A DNA stretch of 11,144 nt from Rhizobacter sp. (GCA_025359585.1 JANYFX010000636.1:1-11144); one strand, 5' to 3'; counted from the stretch's first letter, positions 1-7,530 are shown. The notes: a model not told the origin generated them from the letters alone. Made by a program: numbers and translations.

Positions 1-116
1 GCTTCTGGCGCGTGCGCCCGCTCTGCGGCTGGCTGATGCTGCCCTACCTCGTGTGGGTCGGCTTCGCCTCGGCGCTCACGCTGGCGATGTGGTGCCTGAA
101 CCCCGGCGTCTTGTGA
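1..116 (+). CDS. TspO/MBR family protein, C-terminal fragment
   Basis: This is the 3' end of a gene that enters from the left edge. The open frame begins at base 3 and ends at TGA 114-116, giving 37 visible residues. The fragment carries a membrane segment with the pattern PYLVWVGFASALTLAMWCLN. This matches the last transmembrane helix of TspO/MBR (tryptophan-rich sensory) proteins, where a PYL-W-x-FA...LN-x-x-x-W-x-LN signature closes the protein. Family members are five-helix inner- or outer-membrane proteins that bind porphyrins and related ligands; the fragment cannot show which ligand. The next gene begins at or just after its stop, so it is probably the first visible member of the plus-strand operon. 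Assignment rests on one helix, hence moderate confidence. Confidence 0.7.
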   Translation, partial: FWRVRPLCGWLMLPYLVWVGFASALTLAMWCLNPGVL

Positions 117-133
117 GCGAAGCGCGAACGACG

Positions 134-1354
134 ATGACCCCGCTGGTCGTCGTCCTGACGATCACCTTGCTGCTCGGCCTGCAACCCGTCACGACCGACC
201 TCTACCTGCCGGCGCTGCCGACGATGCAGCGCGAGCTCGGCGCGACGGCCAGCGCCACGCAGATGACGCTGTCGGTGTTGATCATCTGCTTCGGCCTGGC
301 GCAGCTCGTGTGCGGGCCGCTCTCCGACCGCTTCGGCCGCCGCCCGGTATTGCTCGGCGGCATGGCGCTGTACTGCATCGCCAGCGTGATGGGCGCGCTG
401 GCGTTGGACATCGGCACGCTGATCGTCTGGCGCGGTGTGCAGGGCGCGGCGATGGCCGCCGCCGTCACCTGCGGCCGCTCGATGGTGCGCGACCTGTTCC
501 AGCCACACGAAGGCGCGCGTGTGATGTCGCGTGCGCTCGGCGGGTTGGGGCTGATCGCGTTGCTGAGCCCGGCCCTCGGTGGCCTGCTGCTGCAGTGGCT
601 GAGCTGGCACGTGGCCTTGCTCGCCACCGCCTTGTTCGGGGCCGCCACGCTGGCCTTCATCGCCTGGCGTTTCGAAGAGACGCTGGCGCAGCGCGACCCA
701 CGCGCCACGCAACTGATGCCGCTGCTCCGCAACTGGCAGGGCGTGCTGCGCCACCCGAGTTTTCGCGCCTGGACGGCGCTGCTGTGCTGCACCTACGGCG
801 GCATCTTCACGATCCTCGCGAGCTCGTCGTTCGTCTTCATCGACGTGCTCGGCCTGTCGCGTTTGGCCTTTGGCGGCGTGCTGGCCGTCAACTCGCTCGC
901 CTACATCGCCGGCACGGTGTTGTGCCGGCGCCTGTTGCTGCGCCACGGGCTGCGCGGCGCGGTCAAACGCGGGGCGGCGTTCTCGCTCGCCGGTGGCCTC
1001 GGCATGGCGGCCTTCAGCCTGGCCGGTGTGCACACGGTCTGGGCGATCATGGGGCCGATGCTGCTGTTCGCGATCGGCCACGGTGTGAACCAGCCTTGCG
1101 GCCAGGCCGGCGCGGTCGGCCCGTTCCCCGAGAAGGCCGGAACGGCCGCGTCGATGTCGGGCTTTCTGATGATGCTGACGGCCTTCTGCGCTGGTCTGGT
1201 GCTCGGCCGCAGCATCAACGGCACGGTCTTTCCGCTCACGCTCGGCGTGGGTTTTTTCAGTGTCGTGCTCGCCACGGTTGCATGGACGCTGGTGCAGCGA
1301 GACGGCGACCCCTCGGCGCGGCCCGGCCGCCTGCCCGCTCAAGCTTCAACATGA
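134..1354 (+). CDS. Bcr/CflA-type multidrug efflux MFS transporter
   Basis: The gene encodes a predicted 406-residue inner-membrane drug:proton antiporter of the major facilitator superfamily (DHA1, Bcr/CflA branch). About 12 hydrophobic segments are visible. The first helix carries TTDLYLPALP (residues 20-29), the Bcr/CflA signature in which an acidic residue sits in TM1. Motif A, DRFGRRP, is at residues 65-71 between TM2 and TM3. RGVQGAAMAA in TM4 matches motif B with its conserved arginine. Two starts are possible: ATG 134, or GTG 113, which overlaps the preceding stop as GTGA and adds seven residues. Neither has a good Shine-Dalgarno. I prefer ATG 134 because TM1 then begins after only a few residues, as is usual in the family. 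Its stop overlaps the miaA start as ATGA. Substrate is not predictable. Confidence 0.88.
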   Translation: MTPLVVVLTITLLLGLQPVTTDLYLPALPTMQRELGATASATQMTLSVLIICFGLAQLVCGPLSDRFGRRPVLLGGMALYCIASVMGALALDIGTLIVWRGVQGAAMAAAVTCGRSMVRDLFQPHEGARVMSRALGGLGLIALLSPALGGLLLQWLSWHVALLATALFGAATLAFIAWRFEETLAQRDPRATQLMPLLRNWQGVLRHPSFRAWTALLCCTYGGIFTILASSSFVFIDVLGLSRLAFGGVLAVNSLAYIAGTVLCRRLLLRHGLRGAVKRGAAFSLAGGLGMAAFSLAGVHTVWAIMGPMLLFAIGHGVNQPCGQAGAVGPFPEKAGTAASMSGFLMMLTAFCAGLVLGRSINGTVFPLTLGVGFFSVVLATVAWTLVQRDGDPSARPGRLPAQAST

Positions 1355-2328
1355 CCACGACCACCCCACCCTCCACCCTGGCCTGCCTGTGCCTGGCCGG
1401 CCCCACCGCTTCGGGCAAGACGGGCGCTGCGCTCGCGATCGCGCAGGCGCTGGCCGGCGAACGGCCGGTCGAGATCGTCAGCGTCGACTCGGCGCTCGTC
1501 TACCGCGGCATGGACATCGGCACCGCCAAGCCCACGCCCGAAGAACGCGCGCTGGTACCGCACCACCTGATCGACATCATCGAACCCTTCGAGGCTTACT
1601 CGGCCGCGCTGTTCGTCGGCGATGCGCAGCGCCTGATCAGCGAGATCACAGCACGCGGAAACCTGCCGCTGCTGGTCGGCGGCACGATGCTGTATTTCAA
1701 GGCCTTGTTCGAAGGGCTGGACGCGATGCCCGCGGCCGACCGCGGCGTGCGCGCGGCACTGGCCGAGCAGCTCGAACGCCAGGGGCTGCCGGCGCTCTAC
1801 CGCGAGCTGCAGCGGGTCGACGCCATCACGGCAGCACGCCTGAAGCCGGCCGACCAGCAACGCATTCAGCGTGCGCTCGAAGTGTTCCGCGTCAGCGGTC
1901 AGCCGATCTCGTCGTTCCACAGCGAGAAGCCGGCGCAGGCCGTGCCGCCGCTGATCTCGCTCGAACCGCTTGACCGCGCGTGGCTGCACAGGCGCATCGA
2001 GCAGCGCTTCGCTGCGATGCTCGACGCCGGCCTGCTCGACGAAGTGCGCGCGCTCGGCGAGCGTGGCGATCTGCACCCCGACATGCCTTCGATGCGCTGC
2101 GTCGGTTACCGCCAGTCGTGGGAAGCGCTGGAGCACGAATACGAACACGGCGAGCACTTGCGCGCCGTGGTCCAAGAGACCGGCAGCGCCGCGACGCGCC
2201 AGCTCGCCAAGCGCCAGCTCACGTGGCTGCGGGGCATGGCCGGGCGCCACACCGTCGCGTGTGATGCGGAAGACGCCACGGCGCAGGTCGTGGCCCTGGC
2301 GCGGCAGCTCGCGCCGGCGCTTCGATGA
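1351..2328 (+). CDS. miaA: tRNA dimethylallyltransferase (MiaA)
   Basis: MiaA transfers the dimethylallyl group from DMAPP to N6 of adenosine 37 in tRNAs reading UNN codons (i6A37). This is the first step toward ms2i6A and helps reading-frame maintenance. The 325-residue protein has the usual family length. The P-loop GPTASGKT is at residues 17-24. DSALVYRGMDIGTAKP at 46-61 is the diagnostic substrate-site block with the catalytic aspartate. It is followed by PHHLIDI, GGTMLYFKAL, MRCVGYRQ and the basic C-terminal RQLAKRQLTWLR block that contacts tRNA. The start ATG overlaps the MFS stop as ATGA and has no strong Shine-Dalgarno, so translation is probably coupled. The open frame extends far upstream, but that extension is antisense-like Arg-rich shadow sequence within the MFS gene. 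All key motifs are intact. Confidence 0.97.
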   Translation: MTTTTPPSTLACLCLAGPTASGKTGAALAIAQALAGERPVEIVSVDSALVYRGMDIGTAKPTPEERALVPHHLIDIIEPFEAYSAALFVGDAQRLISEITARGNLPLLVGGTMLYFKALFEGLDAMPAADRGVRAALAEQLERQGLPALYRELQRVDAITAARLKPADQQRIQRALEVFRVSGQPISSFHSEKPAQAVPPLISLEPLDRAWLHRRIEQRFAAMLDAGLLDEVRALGERGDLHPDMPSMRCVGYRQSWEALEHEYEHGEHLRAVVQETGSAATRQLAKRQLTWLRGMAGRHTVACDAEDATAQVVALARQLAPALR

Positions 2329-2330
2329 GG
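2327..2330 (+). promoter_or_regulatory. Ribosome binding site supporting the TTG start at 2339
   Basis: GAGG overlaps the miaA stop codon and lies 8 bases before TTG 2339. No ATG or GTG start in the same frame lies in the gap after miaA, so this site is what decides the start of the ABC ATPase gene. Confidence 0.6.
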
Positions 2331-2338
2331 CCCTTCAC

Positions 2339-3004
2339 TTGAGCTTGCTGCAAGTTCACGCACTCGCCAAACGTTACGGCGATGCCACCGTCTTTTCCGG
2401 TGTCGACCTGAACGTGGCACCGGGCGAGTTCGTCGCGATCCTCGGTGAATCGGGCGTCGGCAAGTCGACGCTGCTGAACTGCATCGCCGGGCTCGACACG
2501 GTCGACGCGGGGCGGGTGCAGATCAACGGCACGAGCATCACGACGCTGCCCGAAGCGGAACAGGCGCTGTTCAGGCGCCAGCACCTCGGTTTCGTGTTCC
2601 AGGCCTTTCACGTGCTGCCGCATTTGAGCGTGGCGCACAACGTGGGGCTACCGCTGCTGTTGCAGCACAAGCCCGATGCGGCACGTGTCGAAGCCTTGCT
2701 CGAAGCGGTCGGCCTCGGCGGCCTGGGCGCACGTTTGCCCGAGACCTTGTCGGGCGGGCAGCTGCAGCGGGTGGCGATCGCGCGAGCGATGGTGCACCGC
2801 CCGGCGCTGATCCTCGCCGATGAGCCGACCGGCAACCTCGACCCGGTGACCGCCGAGCGTGTGATGGACCTGCTCTCGGCCCAGGTGCGCGAACAGGGTG
2901 CGGCCTGCGTTCTGGTCACGCACTCGAAGACCGCGGCCGCGCGCGCAGACAGAGTGCTAACGCTGACGGCACGCGGCATGCAGAACGGTCCGCTGGTGCC
3001 ATGA
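2339..3004 (+). CDS. ABC transporter ATP-binding protein, LolD/MacB/YbbA type
   Basis: This is a 221-residue single-domain ABC ATPase that powers the permease encoded immediately downstream. All functional motifs are visible: Walker A GESGVGKST at residues 36-44, a Q-loop in FVFQAFHVLPHLSV, the signature LSGGQLQRVAIARA, Walker B LILADEPTGNLD, and the H-loop histidine in VTHS. The LNCIAGLD stretch and the LADEPTGNLD form are typical of the LolD/MacB/FtsE/YbbA (type VII) branch, which drives extraction or mechanotransmission rather than classical import. The start is TTG 2339, chosen because a GAGG sits 8 bases upstream and the first residues (SLLQVHALAKRYG) align with the usual N-terminus. The stop overlaps the permease start as ATGA. 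LolD itself is less likely because the partner is one large two-module permease, not LolC/LolE; YbbA-like or AttE-like is the best description. Confidence 0.92.
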   Translation: MSLLQVHALAKRYGDATVFSGVDLNVAPGEFVAILGESGVGKSTLLNCIAGLDTVDAGRVQINGTSITTLPEAEQALFRRQHLGFVFQAFHVLPHLSVAHNVGLPLLLQHKPDAARVEALLEAVGLGGLGARLPETLSGGQLQRVAIARAMVHRPALILADEPTGNLDPVTAERVMDLLSAQVREQGAACVLVTHSKTAAARADRVLTLTARGMQNGPLVP

Positions 3005-5514
3005 CTTCCTTGCTGCTCCGGCTGTCGTGGCCCGAGCTGCGCCACCACCCGTGGCGCAACCTGGCCGCGCTGCTCGCGGTCACGCTCGGCGTGGCGCTGG
3101 CGTTTTCGGTGCAGCTCATCAACCAGTCGGCGCTGAGCGAATTCAGCTCGGCGGTGCGGGCCGTCAACGGCGAGCCCGACTTCGAATTGCGCGGCCAGCG
3201 CGGCGGCTTCGACGAAGCGCTGTACGAACGTGTCGCGCGCCACCCGCAGGTCGCGATCGCGAGCCCCGTCGTCGAGATCGACACCTACGGCTTCGACGTG
3301 TCCGGCCAGCGTGTCGCGCTGAAAGTTCTCGGGCTCGACGCGCTGGTCGTCGCCGGCATCGCCCCCGCGTTGATGCCGCGCCCCGACCCGGGTGCCGACC
3401 GCATGGCCGTGCTCGATCCCGGCGCGGTCTTTCTCAACGCGGCGGCACGCCAACGGCTGGCGGCGGCGAACGGCCTGCGTGTGCAAACCGCCACCGGCAG
3501 CACGCTGCTCAACGTGGCCGGCAGCGTGCTCGCCAGCGGCCCGCCGCTGGTGGTCGTCGACATCGCCGGTGCACAAACGAGCTTCGGCTGGCTCGGCCGC
3601 CTGAGCCGCATCGACGTGCGCCTCGCGCCCGGTGCCGACCGCGCCACCGTGTTGCGCGAACTCGCACTGCCACCGGGCATTCGCGCCGCAGCGCCCGACG
3701 AAGCGGCGCAGCGGGTGTCGAACGTGTCGCGCGCGTACCGCGTCAACCTGACGGTGCTGGCGCTCGTCGCCTTGTTCACCGGCGCGTTCCTGGTGTTCTC
3801 GATCCTCTCGCTGTCGGTCGCCAAGCGCCAGCCGCAGCTCGCCTTGCTCGGCGTGCTGGGCCTTTCCGGACGTGAACGATTGATGCTGGTGCTGGCGGAG
3901 TCGGCGATCCTCGGTTCCGTGGGCAGCGTGCTCGGGCTCGCACTCGGCACGGCACTGGCCGCACTCGCACTGCGCTTGCTCGCCGGTGACCTGGGCGGTG
4001 GCTACTTTCCGGGCGTGGCGCCGAGCCTGCAGTTCGATGCGGTGTCGGCGGCGGTCTACGGTTTGCTCGGCGTGGCTGCGGCATGCATCGGCGGCTGGTT
4101 GCCGGCGCGCGCCGCGCAACAACTCGCACCGGCGCAAGCGCTGAAGGGATTGAGTACACGCAGCGGCAACCAGGGCTCGGCGCTGTTCGGCCCGGCGCTG
4201 TTGCTGGCCGGCGTGGCGCTCGCGTTGTTGCCGCCGGTGTTCGAGATTCCGCTGGCGGCCTACATCTCGGTGGCCTGCCTGCTGCTCGGCGGCATCGCCT
4301 GCGTGCCGGCTGGCGTGGGCTTGCTGCTCGCCCGCGTGGCGCCGCCCAGACAAGCGCTCGCGCTGCTGGCGGTGGAGCGGGCGCGTCACCAGCGCCATAC
4401 CGCGACGATCGCCGTGGCCGGTGTGGTCGCGAGCCTGAGCCTGGCGGTGGCGTTGACCGTGATGGTCGCGAGCTTTCGCGATTCGGTGACGCAGTGGCTC
4501 GACACGGTGCTGCCGGCCGACCTTTACGTGCGCGCAGCGGCGTCGATCAGCGCCGCCGACGTGGCCACACTTCCCCCCGAACTGTTGCGCCGTGCGGCCA
4601 CGCTGCCCGGTGTGGCGCGGGTCGAATCACAACGGGTCTCGCCGGTGCAGTTCGACGCCGCGCGGCCTGCCGTGGCCTTGATCGCCCGCGCCTTGCCCGA
4701 CCCGGCGCGCACGCTGCCGCTGGTCGGCGAACTCGTGGCCTTGCCGGCGGGCGAGACCGCCGTGTTCGTCAGCGAAGCGATGGTGAGCCTCTACGGCGCC
4801 TCGCCCGGCACGCGCCTGATGCTGCCCTTGCCGAAGGCCGGGCGCACAACGCTGTTCGTGCGTGGCGTGTGGCGCGACTACGCACGCCAGCATGGCGCCG
4901 TCATCGTTCCAGCCGACGACTACCGCCGCCTGACCGGCGACGAACGCGTCAACGACATGGCCGTGTGGCTCACGCCGGGCAGCGATGCGCCGACCGTGCA
5001 GCAGGCGCTGCACAACCTGGCCACCCAACTCGGAATCGACGGCGCGCTGCTCGAGTTCGCGTCGGCCGGCGAGATCCGCAAGGTCTCGCTGCGCATCTTC
5101 GACCGCAGCTTCGCCGTGACCTACTGGCTGCAGGCGGTGGCGATCGCGATCGGCTTGTTCGGCATCGCTGCAAGCTTTTCGGCGCAGGTGCTGGCCCGCC
5201 GCAAGGAGTTCGGCCTGCTCTCGCACTTGGGGTTGACACGCGCGCAGGTGCTCACCGTGGTCAGCGTCGAAGGTGCGGTGTGGACGGCTGCAGGCGCATT
5301 GCTCGGCCTCTTGCTCGGCCTGGCCGTGAGCGTGGTGCTGGTGAAAGTCGTGAACCCACAGAGCTTTCACTGGACCATGGACCTGCTGCTGCCCTGGGCG
5401 CGGCTGGGGTTGTTGTGCGCCGCCGTGATGATCGCGGGCACACTCACGGCGTGGCTCGCCGCGCGCAGTGCCGTCGGGCGGCAGATGGCGCTGGCGGTCA
5501 AGGAAGACTGGTGA
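3001..5514 (+). CDS. ABC transporter permease with two FtsX modules, YbbP/AttFG-like
   Basis: The 837-residue inner-membrane protein pairs with the preceding ATPase. TM1 lies at about residues 19-40, followed by a periplasmic MacB-like domain to about 245. An FtsX core of three helices follows at about 250-375. A central hydrophobic linker (about 392-450) leads to another helix at about 467-490, a second periplasmic domain to about 700, and a second FtsX core at about 707-830. Both cores carry the short cytoplasmic element that contacts the ATPase: AKRQPQLALLGVLGLSGRE and ARRKEFGLLSHLGLTRAQV. This roughly ten-helix duplicated layout and the length match YbbP and similar permeases, not the ~400-residue LolC/E or ~650-residue MacB. 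Related systems move lipoproteins, lipids or hydrophobic compounds out of the inner membrane; cargo here is unknown. The start overlaps the ATPase stop (ATGA), and the HD gene follows after 6 bases. Confidence 0.9.
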   Translation: MTSLLLRLSWPELRHHPWRNLAALLAVTLGVALAFSVQLINQSALSEFSSAVRAVNGEPDFELRGQRGGFDEALYERVARHPQVAIASPVVEIDTYGFDVSGQRVALKVLGLDALVVAGIAPALMPRPDPGADRMAVLDPGAVFLNAAARQRLAAANGLRVQTATGSTLLNVAGSVLASGPPLVVVDIAGAQTSFGWLGRLSRIDVRLAPGADRATVLRELALPPGIRAAAPDEAAQRVSNVSRAYRVNLTVLALVALFTGAFLVFSILSLSVAKRQPQLALLGVLGLSGRERLMLVLAESAILGSVGSVLGLALGTALAALALRLLAGDLGGGYFPGVAPSLQFDAVSAAVYGLLGVAAACIGGWLPARAAQQLAPAQALKGLSTRSGNQGSALFGPALLLAGVALALLPPVFEIPLAAYISVACLLLGGIACVPAGVGLLLARVAPPRQALALLAVERARHQRHTATIAVAGVVASLSLAVALTVMVASFRDSVTQWLDTVLPADLYVRAAASISAADVATLPPELLRRAATLPGVARVESQRVSPVQFDAARPAVALIARALPDPARTLPLVGELVALPAGETAVFVSEAMVSLYGASPGTRLMLPLPKAGRTTLFVRGVWRDYARQHGAVIVPADDYRRLTGDERVNDMAVWLTPGSDAPTVQQALHNLATQLGIDGALLEFASAGEIRKVSLRIFDRSFAVTYWLQAVAIAIGLFGIAASFSAQVLARRKEFGLLSHLGLTRAQVLTVVSVEGAVWTAAGALLGLLLGLAVSVVLVKVVNPQSFHWTMDLLLPWARLGLLCAAVMIAGTLTAWLAARSAVGRQMALAVKEDW

Positions 5515-5520
5515 ACCACG

Positions 5521-6261
5521 ATGCCGAATTCACCCGAGCTCACACTCTCACCGGCACTGCTGACGAAGCTGCGCGGGCTCTACAGCGAGCCACATCGGCA
5601 CTACCACTCGCTCGCTCACATCGAAGCGCTGCAAGGCTGGCTTGCGCGCTACCGCACGCTGGCTGAAGCGCCCGCGCTGATCGACGCGGCGATCTGGTTC
5701 CACGACGCGGTCTACGACACGCAGCGCCAAGACAACGAACAGCGTTCGGCGCTGATGGCCCACGACGCCTTGAGCGCGCTGCACTGGCCGGAAGCTGCGG
5801 TGCAGCGTGTCGCCTCGCTGGTGCTGGCCACGCGCCACCACCACGCTGACCCCGTGGACGCCGACGCCTGGCTGTTTCTCGACCTCGACTTGTCGGTGCT
5901 CGGCCAGAGCGGAGTGCGCTACATGGCCTACGCAGACGCGGTGCGCACCGAATACGCGTGGGTCGAAACCGCAGCGTACAGGGCGGGCCGGGCGCGCGTG
6001 CTGCAGGGCTTTCTGCGACGCGAGCGCATCTACCGCACACCGGCGCTGCACGACGCCTGGGAGGCGAGCGCGCGCCACAACCTCGAGCGCGAACTCGCCG
6101 CGCTCACGCCCGCGCCTCAAGGCAGCCCGGGGAGCCCCGGCAAGCCGGGCGGGTGCGGCGGCCTGGGCGGACGCGGCAGGCCCGATGGCCCCTGCGGGCG
6201 GGGCAAGCCCGCGCCGGGTGGGTGCGGTGGCACCGGCACGCGGCCGGGGCCGTGCACGTAA
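5521..6261 (+). CDS. HD-superfamily predicted metal-dependent phosphohydrolase (COG4339-like) with Gly/Pro-rich tail
   Basis: The first ~199 residues look like the COG4339 group of small predicted HD phosphohydrolases. Metal-ligand candidates are H33 in EPHRHYHSLAHI, the HD pair H61-D62 in AAIWFHDAVYD, the H106-H108 run in LATRHHH, and D121/D123 in FLDLDLSVLG. The domain normally ends near NLERELAAL (about residue 195). Here the frame continues for 47 Gly/Pro/Cys-rich residues (about 200-246) that lie entirely antisense to the end of the SH3 gene. The tail may simply reflect a lost stop codon. A GGTGA 6 bases before ATG 5521, made from the permease stop, could serve as Shine-Dalgarno. The substrate is unknown; family members are predicted, mostly uncharacterised hydrolases. 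Position right behind the ABC pair suggests co-transcription, with no terminator visible before the convergent gene. Confidence 0.82.
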   Translation: MPNSPELTLSPALLTKLRGLYSEPHRHYHSLAHIEALQGWLARYRTLAEAPALIDAAIWFHDAVYDTQRQDNEQRSALMAHDALSALHWPEAAVQRVASLVLATRHHHADPVDADAWLFLDLDLSVLGQSGVRYMAYADAVRTEYAWVETAAYRAGRARVLQGFLRRERIYRTPALHDAWEASARHNLERELAALTPAPQGSPGSPGKPGGCGGLGGRGRPDGPCGRGKPAPGGCGGTGTRPGPCT

Positions 6262-6782
6262 CCGGGGCTCGGCACATAAGGCCGTGGCACATACCCTGGC
6301 CCGTGCCCCGGGCCGTAGCCGGGGCCGTAGCCGGGGCCATAGCCCGGGCCGTAGCCGGGCGCATAACCAGCGCCGTGCCCATAACCCGGGCCCCAGTAGC
6401 GACGCTGCCCGTACCAGGGCCGTTCACGATAGTACGAGCCCCAGTAGTCGACCATCACGAAGGGCGTGATCGGAATGCCGAACGAGGGGCCGTAGCCCAT
6501 CACGGGCACCATCCTGTCCTCGTAGGGGTAGTAGAGGCTGCCGCCCTGGGCCCAGCCGCGCTGGCCGTCGGAAGAGATCACGTCACACCAGCGGTAACCG
6601 CTGGTGCAGCCGTACACCTGCAGGTAAGAGCCGGGCGGCAAGCGCATCACCGTGGGGTAGTTGCCGGCGGGGCCGGCGCGCACGTTGACCCACTGTTTGG
6701 TGCGGGCCTGCTCCGCGGTGGCGGCCAGCGGCAGCGCCAGAGCGAGGGCCGCCAGCGTTCGAAGCACGAGTTGTTGAGCCAT
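6117..6782 (-). CDS. Secreted bacterial SH3-domain protein with GYGP repeat and Pro-rich tail
   Basis: This predicted exported 221-residue protein has a signal peptide at residues 1-23 (hydrophobic core LAALALALPLAATA, cleavage likely after ATA). A bacterial SH3 (SH3_3-like) domain spans about 28-85, starting at KQWVNVRAGPAGNYP, with cysteines at 59 and 66. A YW-rich linker (FVMVDYWGSYYRERPWYGQRRYW) follows. A low-complexity tail comes next: a run of GYGP units, then a Pro/Gly-rich end closing in PGLPGLPGLP. Such small SH3 proteins are common in Burkholderiales and are thought to bind peptidoglycan or other envelope components; no enzyme motif is seen. The start at 6782 is fixed by AGGAGGT just upstream, so a longer open frame to 6833 is rejected. 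The 3' end overlaps the convergent HD gene by 145 bp. Function beyond envelope association is unknown. Confidence 0.85.
   Translation of the reverse strand: MAQQLVLRTLAALALALPLAATAEQARTKQWVNVRAGPAGNYPTVMRLPPGSYLQVYGCTSGYRWCDVISSDGQRGWAQGGSLYYPYEDRMVPVMGYGPSFGIPITPFVMVDYWGSYYRERPWYGQRRYWGPGYGHGAGYAPGYGPGYGPGYGPGYGPGHGPGYVPRPYVPSPGYVHGPGRVPVPPHPPGAGLPRPQGPSGLPRPPRPPHPPGLPGLPGLP
6287..6382 (-). repeat. 12-bp tandem repeat encoding GYGP units
   Basis: On the plus strand, 12-bp units of GGCCGTAGCCGG stand in tandem at 6311-6322, 6323-6334 and 6347-6358, with a near copy at 6335-6346 (GGCCATAGCCCG). Degenerate copies flank them at 6287-6310 and 6359-6382. Read on the minus strand, each unit encodes Gly-Tyr-Gly-Pro or a variant (GHGP, GYVP, GYAP). 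The period is a multiple of three, so gain or loss of units would keep the frame. Confidence 0.85.
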
Positions 6783-6786
6783 GACG

Positions 6787-6793
6787 ACCTCCT
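6787..6793 (-). promoter_or_regulatory. Strong ribosome binding site of the SH3-domain gene
   Basis: The minus strand reads AGGAGGT here, with the GGAGG core 5 bases before ATG 6782. It fixes the start of the SH3 gene and excludes the longer in-frame start at 6833. Confidence 0.8.
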
Positions 6794-6803
6794 GTTGTGG
6801 ACC

Positions 6804-6833
6804 AGCATAGCGCCAAGGCACGGCGTCGCACAA
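6804..6833 (-). promoter_or_regulatory. Candidate sigma-70-type promoter of the SH3-domain gene
   Basis: On the minus strand, TTGTGC (6833-6828) and TATGCT (6809-6804) are separated by 18 bases and lie upstream of the SH3 ribosome binding site. Both hexamers are fair matches to the consensus TTGACA and TATAAT. This suggests the SH3 gene can be transcribed independently of the tetR-type gene upstream. It was identified by eye only. Confidence 0.45.
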
Positions 6834-6861
6834 TGCCCGATCGCAAGCGCCGTGCGCCGGC

Positions 6862-7530
6862 TCAGCCGCGCTTGGGGTCGGTCGTCAGCACGCTGGCCGC
6901 AAAAGTGTCGAGCGCTGCGGCGATCTGCGGCAGGCTTTGCGCGCCGTGGCGGCGCAGCTGGTCGCGCACGAGCTCTTCCATGCCGCCGACCAGCGCCAGC
7001 AATTGCGCGTCGTTCAGTTCCTCGAGGCCGGATTGCGAACGCTGCCGCAGCCGATGAAAGGCGCGCCATTGTTCGACCCACTGCGCCATCACCCAGTCGC
7101 GCCGGTCGAGCCCGCGGCGGCCGGAGGCGAGCACCTCGACCGTGAACGACCAGGCCGCCGCCGGCGCACTCGCCATCGCGGCCAGGTAGGCATGGATCGC
7201 GATCCGGGTGCGCAGCGCGGGGTCGTCATGCGCGACACCCGCAAGCGCCTGGCGGATCGCACCGAACAGGCTGCGCATACCGTCTTCGTAGGCCGCCAGA
7301 AAGCAGTCTTCGAGCCCGGGAAAGTGCTCGTAGAACGTGCGCCGCGAAACACCGGCCAGCGCGATCACGTCGGCCACCGTCGCCGCACCAAACCCCTTGT
7401 CGGCGACGACGCGCGCCACCGCGTCGAGCAGGCGCACCCGCTGCGAGCCGGCGACGGCCGCCTGCGTGAGCGGGTGGCGGCCACGTGGCAGCTTCTCGGG
7501 CGGGGCGGGTTGGCGCGGGCTTGCCGTCAT
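6862..7530 (-). CDS. TetR-family transcriptional regulator
   Basis: This 222-residue protein has an N-terminal TetR DNA-binding domain at about residues 30-78. The helix-turn-helix reads TVADVIALAGVSRRTFYEHF (about 51-70), followed by the usual acidic G-x-E-D-C-F-L-AAYE linker into the ligand domain. The C-terminal 140 residues are helical and Ala/Leu-rich, typical of an effector-binding, dimerising domain with no recognisable ligand specificity. The first ~28 residues are a Pro/Arg-rich extension before the domain. ATG 7530 has no clear Shine-Dalgarno, so the true start is less sure. It is divergent from the DUF1304 gene across an 85-bp gap rich in inverted repeats, which fits autoregulation and control of that neighbour, as is common for TetR repressors. 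The SH3 gene follows on the same strand after about 80 bases. Confidence 0.92.
   Translation of the reverse strand: MTASPRQPAPPEKLPRGRHPLTQAAVAGSQRVRLLDAVARVVADKGFGAATVADVIALAGVSRRTFYEHFPGLEDCFLAAYEDGMRSLFGAIRQALAGVAHDDPALRTRIAIHAYLAAMASAPAAAWSFTVEVLASGRRGLDRRDWVMAQWVEQWRAFHRLRQRSQSGLEELNDAQLLALVGGMEELVRDQLRRHGAQSLPQIAAALDTFAASVLTTDPKRG

Noticed and set aside
44..1342. Long minus-strand open frame of 432 codons opposite the MFS gene
   Set aside because: The translation is His/Arg/Gln/Ala-rich low complexity with no domain, typical of a GC-rich antisense shadow. The plus-strand frame is a clear MFS.
310..1350. In-frame N-terminal extension of miaA giving a 672-residue fusion
   Set aside because: The extension is Arg/Ala-rich out-of-frame translation of the MFS gene. 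MiaA begins normally a few residues before its P-loop at ATG 1351.
2608..4398. Minus-strand open frame of 596 codons opposite the ABC ATPase and permease
   Set aside because: It is a shadow of two well-supported genes on the plus strand, with the same Arg/Gln/His-rich composition and no recognisable motifs.
6287..6382. CRISPR-like array
   Set aside because: The repeats are 12 bp, directly adjacent with no spacers, in frame, and inside a coding sequence.
5958..7145. Plus-strand open frame of 395 codons across the SH3 and TetR genes
   Set aside because: It lies antisense to the SH3 gene and part of the TetR gene, both with clear domains and one with a strong ribosome binding site. The Gly/Arg/Ala repeats are the mirror of the GYGP repeat.
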